Below are positions 26,437-35,650 of a stretch of DNA of 64,000 nucleotides, one piece after another. Source of the DNA: JAVVPL01 sp036655775 (GTDB lineage Bacteria > Bacteroidota > Bacteroidia > Bacteroidales > P3); contig JAVVPL010000001.1 in NCBI GenBank assembly GCA_036655775.1, positions 83,402 to 147,401 of the forward strand. The letters are read 5' to 3'. The notes under the pieces are model-generated. The model saw only the letters and a program-made list of their open reading frames with translations. It did not search any database and was not told the DNA's origin. Both the position numbers and the translations under genes were made by a program. Numbering within the stretch: position 1 is the first letter of the stretch; each line of letters opens with the position of its first letter.

Positions 26437-27702
26437 CTATCTGTATCTATTTGCAAAATACCGACTCCGTTTTTTTTCTTTTGCTTTTTTACGCCAAGCT
26501 CGAATATTGAGTACGATGAGCAATAGCAATAAAAATCCAATAACTCGCAACGACCATGTTTGAAAATTGGAAACTGATGCCGTTAAGGGATTGGTAGGAA
26601 TAATGCCGGGTTCTTTTACTTTGATAATTGGATTCAAATAATAAACAGTGCCATCCATAAAATGAATTTTTGCACGAATATATGTAAGGCTATTGGGCGA
26701 GGGTATATTGAAACGTAAAGTATCTCCCATGGCGGTTCGCCCTATTATTTTGCCATTATCTCCTATAAATTCGACACTACCTTTAGCTCCTTTTAATATG
26801 ATGCGGATAAAACTACCTACACTATCTTGTTCTAATTTGTAAACCAATAATTCGGGCAATTTTTTGAGTCTTTCGGCTTTTACATTGATACTTTCGTTTA
26901 AAATACAAGGATAATCCACCCCTATACTTTCGCCTTTAGCAATTTTTGGTAAGATATTGACGGTGTCATGGATGAGCGTAAACCTACGTCCCGTTTCTGA
27001 CAACTGACTTACATCATGACAATCGTCATTGGCTATTAAATAAACCCATTTTTGCGCTGTCAAAACTGTATCCCAATAATTTTCAGAAATACAATAATGA
27101 TTGAGTACTTCAAATAGATCGTAATTGGACAAATGTTTTAAATCATCTGCTGAATAACCGCCCCAATGAGGTGGATGCGCTAAGGCCAAGTATTGACAAC
27201 GATCTTTGAGTTGATTGATAATATATTGCTTTTGATGTATGGTTTGAAAAAATGGAAAATCTAAAGGATATACTTTTTGTGCACCTAAACTGAGTTGATG
27301 TGCTTTAGGTATATTGTATCCATGCTCATAGACAGGAATATAATGAGGATTGTCGGAACCTTTGGTAATGGTTTGGTAATCGGAAATACTAAACGCAAAG
27401 AAGCCTAATTTTGTATATGCGTCATTGATTTGTTGAACCGAGTTGTTTCGACCATTGGTCGCTTTGCCCCAAGCATTGGAATGGGCATGAAAATTTATTT
27501 TATACCAATGAGGCTGATTCTCCAATTTTTGGTAGGGATTGTACCAATATTCATAATCTTTGACCGACTCTCCTTGTTTGTCGAATTTATAAATTGGACT
27601 AACTAAATAAAAGAAAAAGAAAAATATGAGAAGTGCACATATTAGATAAAGCGGTATTTTATAAAAAACATATTTCAAAATAAATTTAACAACCTTTTTC
27701 AT
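26437..27702 (-). CDS. Membrane-anchored PHP-domain protein
   Basis: A predicted metal-dependent phosphoesterase of 421 residues, fixed to the membrane at both ends: an N-terminal hydrophobic segment (about residues 10-35) and one near the C-terminus (about 390-408) followed by basic residues. Between them, PHP-type metal-ligand motifs appear in order: FHAHSN, SISDYQTI, ALAHPPHWG and NDDCHD. A beta-rich domain follows. The ATG at 27702 is chosen over a TTG at 27720. Substrate unknown. It seems to be transcribed alone from a TATATTTG element. Confidence 0.7.
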   Translation of the reverse strand: MKKVVKFILKYVFYKIPLYLICALLIFFFFFYLVSPIYKFDKQGESVKDYEYWYNPYQKLENQPHWYKINFHAHSNAWGKATNGRNNSVQQINDAYTKLGFFAFSISDYQTITKGSDNPHYIPVYEHGYNIPKAHQLSLGAQKVYPLDFPFFQTIHQKQYIINQLKDRCQYLALAHPPHWGGYSADDLKHLSNYDLFEVLNHYCISENYWDTVLTAQKWVYLIANDDCHDVSQLSETGRRFTLIHDTVNILPKIAKGESIGVDYPCILNESINVKAERLKKLPELLVYKLEQDSVGSFIRIILKGAKGSVEFIGDNGKIIGRTAMGDTLRFNIPSPNSLTYIRAKIHFMDGTVYYLNPIIKVKEPGIIPTNPLTASVSNFQTWSLRVIGFLLLLLIVLNIRAWRKKAKEKKRSRYFANRYR

Positions 27703-27759
27703 AAGAACTAATTTTAACAAATAATAAAAAACTATATGTGTATTTTAAAATTGAATTTA

Positions 27760-27767
27760 CAAATATA
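27760..27767 (-). promoter_or_regulatory. -7 promoter element for the PHP-domain gene
   Basis: TATATTTG on the reverse strand, 57 bp before the ATG at 27702. No -33 element is clear. Confidence 0.4.
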
Positions 27768-27836
27768 CATTTTTTTTTCTATTTTGAACTTATTGTTTTT
27801 GTTTTTTACAATAGAAGATCAATTTAGAAAGCAATT

Positions 27837-28646
27837 TTATGAAAGCATTTTGCTTATATAAATAAAATCGGCTACAGACAAACGCTCTGCTCGTAAATCG
27901 AAAATGGTATCATCTAAGCAATTTGCTTTATTGGCAAAAAGTCCACGCAAAGCATTGCGTAAAGTTTTGCGCCTTTGATTGAAGGCAGTTTTGACCACAA
28001 GAGTAAATATTTTTTCATCACAATCCAAATGTAGCGTTTGATTACGTACCAAACGGATTACCCCTGAACGAACTTTGGGAGGAGGATTAAACACGGTAGG
28101 TTCCACGGTAAATAGATATTCAATATCATAAAAAGCTTGCAGAAGCACACTTAAAATACCATACGTTTTACTGCCTGGCGCTGCGGCTACACGTTCGGCA
28201 ACTTCTTTTTGAAACATTCCTGCAACCAAAGGAATTTGATCTTTAAATTCGAGTACATGAAAAAGAATTTGAGAAGAAATATTATATGGGAAATTGCCTA
28301 TAATCGCAAAAGAGTTTGTAAAAAAATCGCACGCATCCAAATGCAAAAAGTCGCCTAAAATAATTCGGTGCTCTTGTTGTAAAACAGGATATTTTTCTGA
28401 CAAATATTGCACCGATTCTTCATCAATTTCAACCACTTTAAGATCGAAAACTTGATTGGATAGAAGATATTTAGTGAGTATACCCATCCCTGGACCTATT
28501 TCCAATAAATGAGAGGGGGTCACAAACTGTTTTTTTGATTCGAGAGGATCACTCTGAAAAAACAAAGACATAGCAATACGTTCTGCTATGGATTCACTAG
28601 TTAGAAAATGTTGACCTAGGTGCTTTTTAGCTTTGACGTTTTGCAT
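27837..28646 (-). CDS. rsmA: 16S rRNA (adenine1518/1519-N6) dimethyltransferase
   Basis: Also known as KsgA. It dimethylates two adjacent adenines in the 3' hairpin of 16S rRNA late in 30S assembly. 269 residues, with KKHLGQHFLTSESIAERI at the start, the SAM site LEIGPGMGILTKYLL, and the catalytic motif GNFPYNISS. The C-terminal FNQRRKTLRNALRG stretch is typical. It is one base downstream of the TPR gene and so is the last gene of serS-TPR-rsmA. Confidence 0.96.
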   Translation of the reverse strand: MQNVKAKKHLGQHFLTSESIAERIAMSLFFQSDPLESKKQFVTPSHLLEIGPGMGILTKYLLSNQVFDLKVVEIDEESVQYLSEKYPVLQQEHRIILGDFLHLDACDFFTNSFAIIGNFPYNISSQILFHVLEFKDQIPLVAGMFQKEVAERVAAAPGSKTYGILSVLLQAFYDIEYLFTVEPTVFNPPPKVRSGVIRLVRNQTLHLDCDEKIFTLVVKTAFNQRRKTLRNALRGLFANKANCLDDTIFDLRAERLSVADFIYISKMLS

Positions 28647-28647
28647 T

Positions 28648-30516
28648 TTATTTGGATTCTGTATTTAATATCCGTTTACGTATTTCTCTGTAATTTTGGC
28701 GTGCTTTGGGAGCTAAGTTGGACGTTGGAAATTCACTGAATACGCGTTCGTAAAACGCCATAGCTTGTAGCGGAATTGCCAAGTTTTCCGATATTTGAGC
28801 CACTGCAAATAGCGCCTCATCTACCCAAAGGGAAGAAGGGGTATTCTCTACCAATTTCATATAATAAACAAGTGCACTATCTGGTTTTTGCGCTTTGTTG
28901 TAAATCTCCGCTTTTTTGTAATATACATCATCCCAAAGCGCTTTTTCACTCTCTAAATCCAATACACTATCTAAAAGAGGTAGTGCCTCTTTCCATTGAT
29001 TTCTATATACCATGGCATCGGCACGAGCCACTAAACGCAAACCAAAATAATTGCTATCGGCATTGTTATTTTCTTTGATCAAAAGAGCGTATTCCATTGC
29101 ATCATTCGCGATAAGCTTTGAAGTGGCCGCTTTTAAAACATCAAATTGCGACTTTGCCCAAAGAAAATCACCCATATAATACGAAAGTTGTGCATTTTTT
29201 AATTTAGCAGCAAAGCCAATGGCATCTTGCTTAAATTCTTTTTCAACTTGACTATACAAGAGTGTGGCATCCCAAACATTGCCAAAATATAATAGAATAT
29301 CAGCTAAATCAATTTTGCATTCAGCTCGTAGATTGGATGGGATTGTAAGTTGTGCTATGGTTTCTTCAAGTAAATGTTGTGCTTTGTCGGGCTGTTTGGT
29401 ATAGTAGGCATAAATTTGTGCTAAATTACGTGTTAACCCAATACTAGCTACATCATGAGGAAATTCAAGCCAGAGTGCTTCATAGTCCGTTTTTATTTTT
29501 TCTATTTTTTCTTTTTGTTTAGGATTATCGGCATCGACTTGTGTGCGTTCCACTTCATCGCGTAACTGTTGATAATACAAATTTAAAAGTTCAATTCTAC
29601 TTTGTTTATAATATCGGCTGTTGGGGCCTAATGCAATCAATGATTTATAGGCCGTTTCCGCCTCTTTAAAGACTTTGTTTTGAGCAATGATAGAAGCGAC
29701 CTCAAACAGCTTTTTGCCTTGGTCTTTAAAGCGGATTTGATAGGTTTTGGCTTGGGTTACAGCCTCGGAAAAACTATTTTCTTGCAGAAGTACCCAAATT
29801 AACAAATTTTGCACACTTCGACTTTCTGAATCTTTTTGTGCTTTTTGTAAAAGTATTTTTTTTATTTGTAGAATTTGTTTTTTGGTATCATCGGTTGATA
29901 TCAACGACTGTAAAGCACTTTCAATATACGTTTGCAAAGGTTCATTCTCTTGTAGAAACAAAAGATATTCATCCATCATTTCTGGGATTTTTTGCATAAT
30001 TCGATATAAATTGGCCAATTCATAAGCATAGATTGTGGGATCCCCTAGATTTGTTCTGGCCTTGCTATAAATTTGCGTAGCCCAATGGTACGATTGAGCC
30101 TGATTATAAAAATAATTTGCAATCTCATGCACAGCATACGTTGAACTCGCATCAAAATTATCTACCACCCATTGGTATTGTTTTTCAGCTTTGCCACTCT
30201 CTCCTCTGAGAGCGTAGATACGTCCTAAATCAATAAATACCGTAAGTTGTTTTTTATCTTGTTTGATTTGCTTGCGAACTATTTTTTCTGCCTCTTCATA
30301 TTCTTTCAATTCCAATAAAGCATTTAGATAAGCCTGATAAATATAAGGGGTAGGCGTTTTTTGATAAATTTCTTTATATAAGAGCCGTGCTTTGTCTTTT
30401 TCGCCATTGCGCCAATACTGCTGTGCTAGTTGTTCATCGCTGCCTAATTGCGCACAAAGAGGCAATGCGCACAAAAAACAGAAAAACAAAAAATACACAA
30501 TTTTTTTATGGCACAT
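28648..30516 (-). CDS. Exported tetratricopeptide-repeat protein
   Basis: A 622-residue protein with a signal peptide (MCHKKIVYFLFFCFLCALPLCAQ), built almost wholly of TPR-like helical repeats, for example AQQYWRNGEKDKARLLYKEI, YQAYLNALLELKEYEEAEKI and YALRGESGKAEKQYQWVVDN. It is probably a periplasmic or outer-membrane scaffold. The ATG at 30516 is chosen over a TTG at 30534 because that TTG lies within a -7-like TAATTTTG. Such proteins are common beside serS and rsmA in Bacteroidales; no function is assigned. Confidence 0.8.
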   Translation of the reverse strand: MCHKKIVYFLFFCFLCALPLCAQLGSDEQLAQQYWRNGEKDKARLLYKEIYQKTPTPYIYQAYLNALLELKEYEEAEKIVRKQIKQDKKQLTVFIDLGRIYALRGESGKAEKQYQWVVDNFDASSTYAVHEIANYFYNQAQSYHWATQIYSKARTNLGDPTIYAYELANLYRIMQKIPEMMDEYLLFLQENEPLQTYIESALQSLISTDDTKKQILQIKKILLQKAQKDSESRSVQNLLIWVLLQENSFSEAVTQAKTYQIRFKDQGKKLFEVASIIAQNKVFKEAETAYKSLIALGPNSRYYKQSRIELLNLYYQQLRDEVERTQVDADNPKQKEKIEKIKTDYEALWLEFPHDVASIGLTRNLAQIYAYYTKQPDKAQHLLEETIAQLTIPSNLRAECKIDLADILLYFGNVWDATLLYSQVEKEFKQDAIGFAAKLKNAQLSYYMGDFLWAKSQFDVLKAATSKLIANDAMEYALLIKENNNADSNYFGLRLVARADAMVYRNQWKEALPLLDSVLDLESEKALWDDVYYKKAEIYNKAQKPDSALVYYMKLVENTPSSLWVDEALFAVAQISENLAIPLQAMAFYERVFSEFPTSNLAPKARQNYREIRKRILNTESK

Positions 30517-30541
30517 GCTACATTTTTTAGACAAAATTATA

Positions 30542-31816
30542 CTATTGAATTATTGAAAAGCCTGTGTAGGCTTGCAATTCTTTAGGTATACAAATTCCTT
30601 CTGCCGTTTGATTATTTTCGAGCAAAGCAGCTACAATACGGGGCAAAGCTAGAGCCGAGCCATTGAGCGTATGAGCTAATTGCATTTTTCCATTGGCATC
30701 TCTATAACGTAATTTCATACGATTGGCTTGATACGATTCAAAATTAGACACTGAGCTCACTTCTAACCAACGTTTTTGTGCTGCAGAATAGACTTCAAAA
30801 TCGTAGGTCAAAGCAGAAGTAAAACCCATATCCCCTCCACATAAACGCAATATTCGATAAGGAAGTTCGAGGGCATCCAACAAAGAGCGTACATGTGCAC
30901 ACATCGACTCTAAAGCCGCATACGAATTTTGAGGTTCTTGAATTTGCACAATTTCTATTTTATCAAATTGATGCAAACGATTCAAGCCTCTTACATCTTT
31001 TCCATAAGAACCCGCTTCCCGTCTAAAGCAAGAAGAATAGGCCACATTTTTGATAGGAAGATCGTTGATATTCAAAATTACATCCCGATAAATGTTGGTA
31101 ACGGGAACTTCTGCCGTAGGAATTAAATATAAATTGTCTAAATCGACGTGATACATCTGTGCATCTTTGTCGGGAAGTTGTCCCGTGCCGTAGGCTGAAG
31201 CTTCATTGACCATCAAAGGAGGTTGTATTTCCAAATAACCATTCGCAGCAGCTTTATCTAAAAAGAAATTAATTAATGCACGTTGTAGTCGCGCACCTTG
31301 TCCCTTGTAGACAGGGAAGCCTGCTCCTGTAATTTTGGTGCCTAATTCAAAATCTATAATTTCATATTTTTTAGTAAGCTCCCAATGAGGAAGCGCATCT
31401 TCTGGCAAATTAGGCATCGTGCCAAACTGTGCTACCACTTCATTATCTTCGGCACGTAAGCCTTGAGGTACAATATCGGCAGGTAAATTGGGAATGGTGT
31501 ACAATTTTTGTATTACGTCTTTTTCTAATTCATCTAATTTAAGATTGAGTTCTTTGCTTTTTTCTTTAAACTGTACTGTTTTTACTTTGAGTTCATCTGC
31601 CAATTCTTTTTTTCCCTGTTGAAATAAAATGCCAATTTCTTTCGATATTTTATTTGTTTCGGTGAGCATATCGTCCAATTCTTTTTGAGTTTGGCGTCTT
31701 AAATTATCCAAATTCAATACCGTTTCTATACTTTCTTCGGCTTGTTTAAAATGTTTTTTCTTAAGTTTTTGAATTACCTCCGCGGTATTTTCACGAATAG
31801 TTTGAATTTGTAGCAT
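30542..31816 (-). CDS. serS: Seryl-tRNA synthetase
   Basis: Class II synthetase that charges tRNA-Ser and selenocysteine tRNA where present. 424 residues. The N-terminal antiparallel coiled coil (about residues 25-105) grips the long variable arm. The class II motifs follow: motif 2 FRREAGSYGKDVRGLNRLHQF and motif 3 GSALALPRIVAALLENNQ. It heads a reverse-strand unit with the TPR gene and rsmA. Confidence 0.97.
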   Translation of the reverse strand: MLQIQTIRENTAEVIQKLKKKHFKQAEESIETVLNLDNLRRQTQKELDDMLTETNKISKEIGILFQQGKKELADELKVKTVQFKEKSKELNLKLDELEKDVIQKLYTIPNLPADIVPQGLRAEDNEVVAQFGTMPNLPEDALPHWELTKKYEIIDFELGTKITGAGFPVYKGQGARLQRALINFFLDKAAANGYLEIQPPLMVNEASAYGTGQLPDKDAQMYHVDLDNLYLIPTAEVPVTNIYRDVILNINDLPIKNVAYSSCFRREAGSYGKDVRGLNRLHQFDKIEIVQIQEPQNSYAALESMCAHVRSLLDALELPYRILRLCGGDMGFTSALTYDFEVYSAAQKRWLEVSSVSNFESYQANRMKLRYRDANGKMQLAHTLNGSALALPRIVAALLENNQTAEGICIPKELQAYTGFSIIQ

Positions 31817-31888
31817 TTTCTTTTGAGTTTTAAAGTGCGAATTTACAAAAAAAATAGGAATAGTACTTTAGTTTTGCAAAAATTTAAC

Positions 31889-31896
31889 TAAATTTG
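31889..31896 (+). promoter_or_regulatory. -7 promoter element for era
   Basis: TAAATTTG followed by C, 59 bp before the era ATG. A second match, TAGTTTTG, lies at 31869-31876. The -33 element is unclear. Confidence 0.4.
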
Positions 31897-31954
31897 CTCT
31901 TTCTTACCCCTAAAAAATAATTTAGTAACCTCCATTTTTAATTAAAAAAAATTT

Positions 31955-32836
31955 ATGACGCACAAAGCAGGATATGTAAATATCATCGGAAACCCCAATG
32001 CGGGAAAATCTACTCTTATGAATGCCCTTTTGGGAACTCAACTTTCTATTATTTCTCCCAAGGCTCAAACCACACGCCATCGTATTTTGGGAATGTTGAA
32101 TACCGACGACTATCAAATTGTTTTTTCCGATACCCCAGGGATGGTCAATCCGCACTATAAATTGCAAGAGACCATGATGGATGCCATTGAAGGAAGTTTA
32201 CATGATGCCGACGCCTTTATTTTGCTCACCGAAATGGGTGAAGATTTTAAAAATGTGGAAATTATAGAAAAAGTAAAACAATCGGAATTACCTATTCTTT
32301 TACTGATTAATAAAATTGATTTGTCCAATCAAGACGAAACGGCTCTTAAAATTAATTACTGGAAAGAACAACTGCCACAAGCCAATATTCTTCCTATTTC
32401 TGCCCTTCACGGCTTTAATGTGGAAGGCGTTTTAGATTGGATTGTAGAACATCTTCCCGAAAACCCACCTTATTTTCCCAAAGATGAAATTTCGGATCGC
32501 AATGTCCGCTTTTTTGTTTCAGAAATTATTCGAGAAAAAATATTGATACATTATCAAAAGGAAATTCCTTATGCCGTAGAGGTCTATATTGAAAGCTATG
32601 AAGAGGGAAAAGATCTCGACAAAATTCGTGCAATCATCTACGTAGAGCGAGAATCTCAAAAAATCATTTTGATTGGGAAAAGTGGTCTAGCTCTTAAACG
32701 AGTGGCCTCGGAGGCACGTCGTCAAATGGAAAAATTTTTAGGAAAAAAAGTGTTTCTTGAAACACATGTGAAAGTTTTGAAAAATTGGCGCGACAGTGAG
32801 CAACAGTTGAAAAACTTTGGTTATTCACCATCTTAA
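31955..32836 (+). CDS. era: GTPase Era
   Basis: Ras-like GTPase that binds the 3' end of 16S rRNA and checks 30S maturation. 293 residues. G1 GNPNAGKST, G2 region with the TTRHR motif, G3 DTPGM and G4 NKID are intact. The C-terminal KH domain carries IGKSGLALKRVASEARRQM and ends in HVKVLKNWR. It is divergent from serS-TPR-rsmA, whose RsmA acts on the same 16S rRNA region. Confidence 0.97.
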   Translation: MTHKAGYVNIIGNPNAGKSTLMNALLGTQLSIISPKAQTTRHRILGMLNTDDYQIVFSDTPGMVNPHYKLQETMMDAIEGSLHDADAFILLTEMGEDFKNVEIIEKVKQSELPILLLINKIDLSNQDETALKINYWKEQLPQANILPISALHGFNVEGVLDWIVEHLPENPPYFPKDEISDRNVRFFVSEIIREKILIHYQKEIPYAVEVYIESYEEGKDLDKIRAIIYVERESQKIILIGKSGLALKRVASEARRQMEKFLGKKVFLETHVKVLKNWRDSEQQLKNFGYSPS

Positions 32837-32846
32837 ATTATCTTAC

Positions 32847-32878
32847 TTGGAAAATGTAAAATAAATATAGTATATTTG
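32847..32878 (+). promoter_or_regulatory. Promoter of the Ppx/GppA gene
   Basis: TTG (32847-32849), a 21-nt spacer and TATATTTG (32871-32878), 27 bp before the start codon. Confidence 0.6.
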
Positions 32879-32905
32879 CCATATTTATTTAAAATGTAAA
32901 ATGTA

Positions 32906-33802
32906 ATGATTTTTGCTGCTATTGACATAGGATCCAATGCGGTTCGTCTGTTATTTGCCAATGTATTTGAAAATACATCTAAACAAATTATTTTTTCTAA
33001 AGCCAGTTTTATTCGGATTCCGCTGCGTTTGGGCGAAGATGTATTCTCTGAAGGCTATATTCGAGATTCTTCCTTAGCTAAACTGATAGAGACTTTGCAG
33101 GCTTTTAAACAATTGATTGCCGTATACGATACCAAAGATTATTGTATTTGCGCCACTGCAGCCATGCGAGAAGCACAAAATAGTGCCGCTGTGGTACAAG
33201 AAGTGTTTACTAAAACAGGGATGAAAATAAATGTAATTGATGGACTTGAAGAAGCCAATATCATTCGTATGGCAGGCGAAAATATGCCCAATCACTCTCA
33301 AAACATAGGAATGTATGTGGACGTAGGGGGGGGAAGTACCGAAATTTCAGTGACTAGAAACAATAAATTTGAAAATTCATATTCTTTTCAATTAGGGACT
33401 TTACGTTTGCTCCACAATCTTGAATCACAAGAAGAATGGATACGCTTGGACAAATGGCTAAATGCCTTTAAAGCTGATTTTGGTAAAATATTTTTGGTGG
33501 GCTCTGGGGGAAATATCAATAAATTGACTAAACTTTTTGGAGACAAATTAAACTTAAAAATGAATTTTTCTCAATTGAATAAAGCATATCAAGAAATGAG
33601 TAATTTGAGTATGGCTGAAAGGATGAGTACATATAGCTTACGACCCGATAGAGCGGACGTAATTGTACCTGCAGCAAAACTCTTTTTGCATATTATGGAA
33701 TATACTAAAACAAAACAAATTCAAGTACCTAAATTTGGACTTGCTGACGGTATGGTGTGTCAATTGTATACCCAATATATGGCAAAGCACAAATCAAATT
33801 AA
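32906..33802 (+). CDS. Ppx/GppA family exopolyphosphatase
   Basis: Actin-fold phosphatase of the Ppx/GppA family, which removes terminal phosphate from polyphosphate or converts pppGpp to ppGpp. 298 residues, that is, only the two core ribonuclease-H-like domains and no C-terminal HD extension. Motifs are AIDIGSNAVRLL (phosphate 1), ATAAMREAQN and YVDVGGGSTEIS (phosphate 2). Which substrate is used cannot be read from the sequence. It converges on thiF with only 15 bp between the stops. Confidence 0.9.
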   Translation: MIFAAIDIGSNAVRLLFANVFENTSKQIIFSKASFIRIPLRLGEDVFSEGYIRDSSLAKLIETLQAFKQLIAVYDTKDYCICATAAMREAQNSAAVVQEVFTKTGMKINVIDGLEEANIIRMAGENMPNHSQNIGMYVDVGGGSTEISVTRNNKFENSYSFQLGTLRLLHNLESQEEWIRLDKWLNAFKADFGKIFLVGSGGNINKLTKLFGDKLNLKMNFSQLNKAYQEMSNLSMAERMSTYSLRPDRADVIVPAAKLFLHIMEYTKTKQIQVPKFGLADGMVCQLYTQYMAKHKSN

Positions 33803-33822
33803 TTCTCACAAATCAAATTAAT
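33788..33822. repeat. 16-bp direct repeat, 19-bp period, across the ppx/thiF junction
   Basis: CACAAATCAAATTAAT occurs at 33788-33803 and again at 33807-33822, separated by TCT. The first copy holds the end of the ppx gene, the second the stop codon of thiF. It looks like a local tandem duplication. Confidence 0.8.
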
Positions 33823-34516
33823 CTTCTTTGATTCGATATAGTGCACTTTCCATAGTCAATAAATCGATAGTAAAAAGTTGATTGCGTAATACATTTCCAC
33901 AGTGGGTAAGCATTTTGATAACTTCAGCCGCCTCGATAGAACCGACAACTCCTGGCACAACGCCCATGACTCCTTGTTCTTTTTGTATCTTATGAGTTAG
34001 TGTTTTTTCATCAGGAAAAAGAAAACGATAATCGGCACCGCCTAAATAATTAAAGACCGATACCTGTCCTGTAAATTCACCTATGGCGCCATATACATAC
34101 GGCTTTCCTAGAGCTACACAAGTATCATTGATTAAATAGCGAGTAGCAAAATTGTCACAACCATCTACTACTATATCATAAAGCGCTATGATTTCTTTGG
34201 CATTTTGCGCTGTTAAACGTAGGTTGTAGGCATCTATACGTGTGTGGGCCGATTGCAATTGTAATTTTTTTTTGGCACATTCTACCTTAGAATTTGCAAT
34301 ATCATTTTCGGTATAGAGTATCTGTCGTTGTAAATTACTTAAAGAAACTACATCCTCATCAATTAAGCCTATTCTTCCTACCCCTGCTGCGGTAAGATAG
34401 AGGGCAATAGGGCAGCCTAAGCCGCCCACACCCACTATTAATACCGAGGAGGATAAGAGTTTTTGCTGTCCCTCCTCCCCTATTTCCTTAAGCATTGTAT
34501 GTTTTTGATAACGCAT
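33818..34516 (-). CDS. thiF: ThiF-type sulfur-carrier adenylyltransferase without zinc cysteines
   Basis: E1-like enzyme that adenylates the C-terminal glycine of ThiS so that sulfur can be loaded. 232 residues. The nucleotide-binding loop GVGGLG is residues 29-34, followed by DEDVVSLSNLQRQILY and VDGCDNFATRYLIND. The zinc-binding CxxC pair usual in ThiF/MoeB is absent: the place of CYxC reads DYRF. The Cys that normally bonds to ThiS (Cys184 in E. coli) is also not visible. It is the last gene of the thi operon, so the ThiF role is strongly supported by context; the chemistry of sulfur transfer may differ. Confidence 0.88.
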   Translation of the reverse strand: MRYQKHTMLKEIGEEGQQKLLSSSVLIVGVGGLGCPIALYLTAAGVGRIGLIDEDVVSLSNLQRQILYTENDIANSKVECAKKKLQLQSAHTRIDAYNLRLTAQNAKEIIALYDIVVDGCDNFATRYLINDTCVALGKPYVYGAIGEFTGQVSVFNYLGGADYRFLFPDEKTLTHKIQKEQGVMGVVPGVVGSIEAAEVIKMLTHCGNVLRNQLFTIDLLTMESALYRIKED

Positions 34517-34531
34517 AAGCCATTTTGTATT

Positions 34532-35650
34532 TTAGGAGAAGGATTGATCCCAATCTTTCCATACTACTTCATATCCATTTTGTCGAATTGCCTCAAAAAC
34601 AAGATCGGCAGAACGATTGTCGTTGATCACGAATTGCTCAAGAGCTTGTGGATAGGTAGCATACCCCCCAGGTTCGGTTTTAGAACCCGCACTGATACTG
34701 GTAATTCCTAAACTCATCATGTGGTCGCGATAGTCGGCACTTTCACGTGTGGAAAGAGACATTTCTACATCATGATCAAAAATTCTAAAGGCAAAGATAA
34801 GTTGAGCTAATTCTTTGTCACTCATCACTACATTTGGCTTAAAACCTTCGCCTGCATGCGGACGTATACGAGGAAAAGAAATAGAATATTTGGTGCGCCA
34901 ATAGGTGCGTTCCAAATATTGAAGATGCCGAGCCATCATACATACATCGGTGCGCCAATCTTCCAAACCTATCAACACCCCTAAGCCTATACGGTGGATT
35001 CCTGCGTCTCCTAAACGATCGGGCGTATCTACTCTATAATCGAAATCACTTTTTCTACCTGCAGGGTGATAGATTTTGTATCGAGCTTTATGATAGGTTT
35101 CTTGGTAAATATAAACGGAGTCTAAACCTTCGGCTATCAATTGTTCGTACTCATTTTGATCCATGGGTTGTATTTCGGCAGATACCGTTGCATATTGAGG
35201 TTTGAGTTGTCGAATGGCTGCAGCCACATACTCTACCCCTGCATCTCGTGGCGACTCACCAGTGAGTATGAGTATATTTTGAAAATTACCCAAACGTTTG
35301 ATAGCGGCCGATTCGGCGGCTATTTCTTCGGGTTTGAGAATGATACGACGAATATCATTATCATGATTGAAACCACAATAAATACAATGATTCATACACG
35401 CATTGGTAAGATACATGGGAAGGTACACTTGAATGGTTTTACCAAATCGTTGTTGGGTATATTTACGACTTAAACTAGCCATTTGTTCCAGATATGGAGC
35501 AGCAGCTGGCGATATAAGTGCCATAAAATCGTCAATATTGAGGTATTCTTTTGTCAAGGCTCTCTCAACATCCTTGGCTGTTTTATTATAAATTGAGGTT
35601 GTTGTTTCTCCCCAATCATATTGTGAAATAAGTTCTTTAAATCGTTTCAT
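34532..35650 (-). CDS. thiH: 2-iminoacetate synthase (tyrosine lyase) ThiH
   Basis: Radical SAM enzyme that splits tyrosine to give dehydroglycine for the thiazole ring and p-cresol. The [4Fe-4S] motif CMNHCIYC uses Cys85, Cys89 and Cys92. 372 residues, normal length. The start overlaps the thiC stop by one base, giving tight translational coupling. ThiH instead of the oxidase ThiO marks the oxygen-independent route. Confidence 0.97.
   Translation of the reverse strand: MKRFKELISQYDWGETTTSIYNKTAKDVERALTKEYLNIDDFMALISPAAAPYLEQMASLSRKYTQQRFGKTIQVYLPMYLTNACMNHCIYCGFNHDNDIRRIILKPEEIAAESAAIKRLGNFQNILILTGESPRDAGVEYVAAAIRQLKPQYATVSAEIQPMDQNEYEQLIAEGLDSVYIYQETYHKARYKIYHPAGRKSDFDYRVDTPDRLGDAGIHRIGLGVLIGLEDWRTDVCMMARHLQYLERTYWRTKYSISFPRIRPHAGEGFKPNVVMSDKELAQLIFAFRIFDHDVEMSLSTRESADYRDHMMSLGITSISAGSKTEPGGYATYPQALEQFVINDNRSADLVFEAIRQNGYEVVWKDWDQSFS

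Noticed and set aside
30517..30534. TTG start for the TPR protein
   Set aside because: The TTG is part of a -7-like element; the ATG at 30516 gives a good signal peptide.
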